NCBI RefSeq assembly: GCF_002532535.1
Contig: NZ_NQWI01000044.1
Location: forward strand, 1-39,867
Length of the DNA stretch: 39,867 nt
Source of the DNA: Candidatus Viridilinea mediisalina
Lineage (GTDB): Bacteria > Chloroflexota > Chloroflexia > Chloroflexales > Chloroflexaceae
Direction of reading: 5' to 3'
This document shows, piece by piece, positions 37,039-39,867 of the stretch (its first letter is position 1; the number at the start of each line of letters is the position of its first letter). The notes below the pieces were generated by a model. It was not told the DNA's origin. It did no database searches and saw only the letters and a program-made list of their open reading frames with translations. A program made the position numbers and the translations under genes.

Positions 37039-39774
37039 ATGACACTCGACAACGACATCATTGACTTTGGCCTCTGGGTCAAGGGGCGGCGCGAGGCGCT
37101 GTGGTTGACGCAGGCGGAGTTGGGGCGGTTGGCGGGGTATGCGGCTGATACGATCCGGGCGGTTGAGGCCGGGCGGCGACGGCCTAGTCAGCAGATGCTT
37201 GAGCAGCTCGCTGATGCGTTGCAGCTCGATCCACGGGTGCGTGAACGGTTTTTTGCCTGGGGCCGGATGAAACGCACGCCTGTACTGCCAGTGGCTGATG
37301 TAGCCACCACGATGGTGCCTCAGCAGCACCGCATTCCTCCGCTGGCCCTGCCGGAACTGGTAGGGCGCCAGGCCTTACTCACATTGCTTCAGCAGTATTT
37401 GGCCGTACCTGAGGTGCGCCTGATGACTCTCGTTGGGCCGCCGGGTGTGGGGAAGACGCGCTTGGCGCGGGCGCTGGGTTATGGTATGGAGCGCCAGTTG
37501 GACGCTGGGGCGGCGTGGGTGGCGCTGACGGCGGTCGCTTCGCTGGAGCAGATGCTGACGAGTATGGCCCATGCGTTGCAACTCAATCCTGCGCCCGAAC
37601 GCCCGCTACGGCAGGTGCTGTGCGAGTATCTACAAGCATGTGAATTGCTGCTGGTACTCGATAGTATCGAACCGTTGCGCCCCGCAGCTTCAGAACTGAC
37701 CGCACTGCTCAGCGAGTTGCTCGCCGCTGCGCCGCGCCTCAAGCTGCTCGTCACCAGCCAAGCGCCTTTGCAGCTTGCGATTGAGCATGTGGTTGCGGTG
37801 CCCCCTCTGGCGCTTGAGGCCGATGAGGACGGGTTGAGCCCGGCGTTGCAGCTCTTTGCCCAACGCGCCCAAGCTGCGGATCACCACTTTCGCCTGACTG
37901 CACAGAATGTGCCGGTGGTCACAGCGATCTGCCGGGAGCTTGATGGCCTGCCGCTGGCCTTGGAGCTGGCGGCTACCCGTTGCCGCATCTTTGCGCCTGA
38001 AGTGCTGCTCGAACGCCTCGATCAGCGTCTGCAACTGTTGACCCATCAGGGCAACGACCGCGAGCGTCGCCACCATTCGTTGCGTGCCGCGCTGGAGTGG
38101 AGTGTTGCGCTGCTGAGTCCTGCCGAACAAGCCTGCTTGGGCGCCCTTAGCCTCTTTCAGGGCGGTTTCAGCCTGGCAGCGGCGGAACATGTGGGAGGGA
38201 CTGGGCCCAACACCTTGACCATGCTTGAACAGTTGCTGAACCATAGTCTGCTCACGCGGCTTGAGCTTCCCGCTGCGAAACGGCGCGGGCGCAACCATGC
38301 TGCGCCCATTCCCACCGAACCGCGTTTTGCCATGCTCGAAAGTATTCGGCTTTTTGCCTATGAACAACTCTCCACCGCAGCACGCCTGCGCCTGGCCCGC
38401 AGCCACGCCGCCTACTACCTGAGCTATGTGCAACAGGATGCACCGCTTTGGCGTCAGGAATCGGTCACATGGGTGCAAAAGCTAGAGCGCGAAGAGGCCA
38501 ACCTGCGGGCGGCCTTGAGCTACAGCCAAACGCAGCGCGACGGCATGACCCTCGCGGCCCTTGTGGTACACCTGAGTCCCTATTGGACGCAGCAGGGGCA
38601 ATTGGATGCCGGACGCCACTGGGCGCAGGCAGCGCTCGCGCTGCGCGCCTCCTTGCCCGCTGAGGTAACGGCGCAGCTCTTAGTTGCCGCCGCCGATCTC
38701 GCCTACCAACAGAGCGACTATGCCGCAGCGCAAGAACTCGCCTCCGAAAGCTTCACTCTCGACCAAACGCTGCTCCCGCCCTCCATCCTGATCCGCGCCC
38801 ACTACCGCCTCGCCTGGATTGCCGCACGCCAGAGTAACTACCCACAGGCCCATGCAGAGCTACAAACGGCCCTTGCGCTGGCCCAGAGTACCCACGACAC
38901 CTATAGTGCCGCTATGCTCCACGGGGCACTAGGCTGGATGGCCCGCGACCAAGGCGACTTTGCGGGGGCGCGGAGCGCCCAAGAGCAGAGCCTCGCACTC
39001 TACCGGCAGCGGAACGACCGTCTTAGTGTTGCCTATACGCTCAACGCTCTGGGCTGGATTGCGCGCGATCAGGGCGACTATCATGCTGCCGCGTTGTTGC
39101 ACCGCGAGAGCTTGCAACTCTACCAGGCGGCAGGGCATACCAGCGGTGTGGCGCTCAGCTACAACAACCTTGGCTGGGCCGCTGGCATGCGCGGGGAGTA
39201 TGAGCAGGCCGCTGCGCTCTTCAACAAGAGCCTCAATCTGCGCGAGGCGCTTGGCGTTGAGCGGGATTGCGCCTGGACACTCAGCGATCTGGGGTGGCTC
39301 TGGCGCGAAGCGGGTGACGCACCCCAGTCCGCAGGCTACTACCACGAAGCGCTACAACGCTACCAACGACTTGGCAACCGGCGCGGCAGCGCCTTGAGCC
39401 ACCTTGGTCTCGCGCAGGCCAACCTAGCCATGGACGATCCAGCGCAGGCTCTCAGCCATCTACGTAGCGCCTGTGCCATCTTGCTCGACCTCCATGATCG
39501 GCGCAGCCTCGCCCGGCTGCTCGAAGTGGCCGCCGCCCATGCTCTTGCCACAGGCAACCATCTGTGTGCCGCCGAGCGGCTTGGCGCTGCCGAAGGGCTC
39601 CGCGCCGCCCTCGACACCATCCTGCCGCCGAGTGAAGAGCGCTGGCATCAACACCTTGTTGCCAATCTAAGTCACACCAATACCCTTGGCATTGCTGCCG
39701 CCTGGGCCAGAGGCCGCCGCCAACCCCTTGCCGACCTATTGGCAGACATGGTGTCAGGTATCAGTGACGAGTGA
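37039..39774 (+). CDS. XRE-NB-ARC-TPR STAND regulator
   Basis: 911 residues from ATG 37039, with AGAGGA upstream. An XRE-type HTH (about 10-65: REALWLTQAELGRLAGYAAD, TIRAVEAGRRRPSQQMLEQL) makes it a DNA-binding regulator. The NB-ARC domain has P-loop GPPGVGKTR (Lys139), Walker B LLLVLDSIE, LKLLVTSQ and GLPLALELAA, followed by a winged-helix-like ALEWSVALLSPAEQACLGAL. From about 500 to 850 there are TPR repeats of about 40 residues (SVAYTLNALGWIARDQGDYH, GVALSYNNLGWAAGMRGEYE). It resembles AfsR/MalT-like ATP-dependent activators without a C-terminal HTH. A MITE occupies its leader. It is independent of the opposite-strand cluster to the left. A heptamer array begins 11 nt after the stop. Confidence 0.92.
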   Translation: MTLDNDIIDFGLWVKGRREALWLTQAELGRLAGYAADTIRAVEAGRRRPSQQMLEQLADALQLDPRVRERFFAWGRMKRTPVLPVADVATTMVPQQHRIPPLALPELVGRQALLTLLQQYLAVPEVRLMTLVGPPGVGKTRLARALGYGMERQLDAGAAWVALTAVASLEQMLTSMAHALQLNPAPERPLRQVLCEYLQACELLLVLDSIEPLRPAASELTALLSELLAAAPRLKLLVTSQAPLQLAIEHVVAVPPLALEADEDGLSPALQLFAQRAQAADHHFRLTAQNVPVVTAICRELDGLPLALELAATRCRIFAPEVLLERLDQRLQLLTHQGNDRERRHHSLRAALEWSVALLSPAEQACLGALSLFQGGFSLAAAEHVGGTGPNTLTMLEQLLNHSLLTRLELPAAKRRGRNHAAPIPTEPRFAMLESIRLFAYEQLSTAARLRLARSHAAYYLSYVQQDAPLWRQESVTWVQKLEREEANLRAALSYSQTQRDGMTLAALVVHLSPYWTQQGQLDAGRHWAQAALALRASLPAEVTAQLLVAAADLAYQQSDYAAAQELASESFTLDQTLLPPSILIRAHYRLAWIAARQSNYPQAHAELQTALALAQSTHDTYSAAMLHGALGWMARDQGDFAGARSAQEQSLALYRQRNDRLSVAYTLNALGWIARDQGDYHAAALLHRESLQLYQAAGHTSGVALSYNNLGWAAGMRGEYEQAAALFNKSLNLREALGVERDCAWTLSDLGWLWREAGDAPQSAGYYHEALQRYQRLGNRRGSALSHLGLAQANLAMDDPAQALSHLRSACAILLDLHDRRSLARLLEVAAAHALATGNHLCAAERLGAAEGLRAALDTILPPSEERWHQHLVANLSHTNTLGIAAAWARGRRQPLADLLADMVSGISDE

Positions 39775-39784
39775 TGCCATTTAC

Positions 39785-39867
39785 GATTGTAGATTGGAGA
39801 TTGGAGATTGGAGATTGGAGATTGGAGATTGGAGATTGGAGATTGGAGATTGGAGATTGGAGATTGG
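39785..39867. repeat. GATTGGA heptamer array at the window end
   Basis: One GATTGTA unit, then about 11 contiguous GATTGGA units running to the last base; the array continues beyond the window. It is a one-base variant of the GATTGTA array at 29222-29252. Confidence 0.92.

Overview
The window is GC-rich and reads like a chromosome segment of a filamentous Chloroflexota bacterium (Chloroflexia, e.g. relatives of Kouleothrix, Herpetosiphon or Oscillochloris). This is inference. It rests on abundant STAND NTPases, a WD40 protein with the C-terminal tail seen in that phylum, a Uma2-type nuclease, PknB kinases, and very many short palindromic and heptameric repeats. No rRNA, tRNA or marker gene fixes the taxonomy.

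Region 1 (1-9740) is part of a polyunsaturated-fatty-acid-like (Pfa, 'secondary lipid') synthase. A KR-DH protein (106-1848) is followed by a megasynthase ordered KS - chain-length factor - AT - DH - DH (2075-9736). The ACP-bearing KS/AT subunit, the enoyl reductase and the phosphopantetheinyl transferase are not in the window and may lie upstream. Both genes are preceded by the same TGTTC-rich tandem array. Three interdomain linkers of the megasynthase are built from translated copies of dispersed palindromic repeats.

Region 2 (9743-19911) holds small membrane proteins, an FtsX/MacB-type permease with its ATPase (11819-15115), a histidine-kinase fragment, a rhomboid protease, a 5'-truncated WD40 gene, a two-TM protein and a Uma2 nuclease. 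MITE-like elements separate these genes; some abut the stop codon or supply it.

Region 3 (19943-25300) holds an NB-ARC/TPR STAND protein on the minus strand, flanked by two inverted copies of a ~218-bp nested element, and then an ATPase_2-DUF234 type ATPase.

Region 4 (25384-36523, minus strand) is the most interesting part. In transcription order it encodes a GAF-PAS-PAS sensor histidine kinase, an AF2212-like antitoxin with a PIN toxin, an OmpR-type response regulator, a 70-aa helical protein, a transmembrane PknB-type kinase with a TPR sensor region, a sigma-70 family factor, a double Hx3Cx2C zinc (anti-sigma-like) protein and a TPR-CHAT protease. A TPR-CHAT protease beside a sigma factor and a candidate anti-sigma factor resembles the protease/sigma arm of type III-E CRISPR (Craspase) systems, but there is no CRISPR here and a Ser/Thr kinase is present instead.

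Region 5 (36621-39867) has three tandem MITEs, then an XRE-NB-ARC-TPR protein, then a GATTGGA heptamer array running off the window end. Regions 3-5 together look like a STAND/CHAT signalling or defence island heavily remodelled by MITEs.
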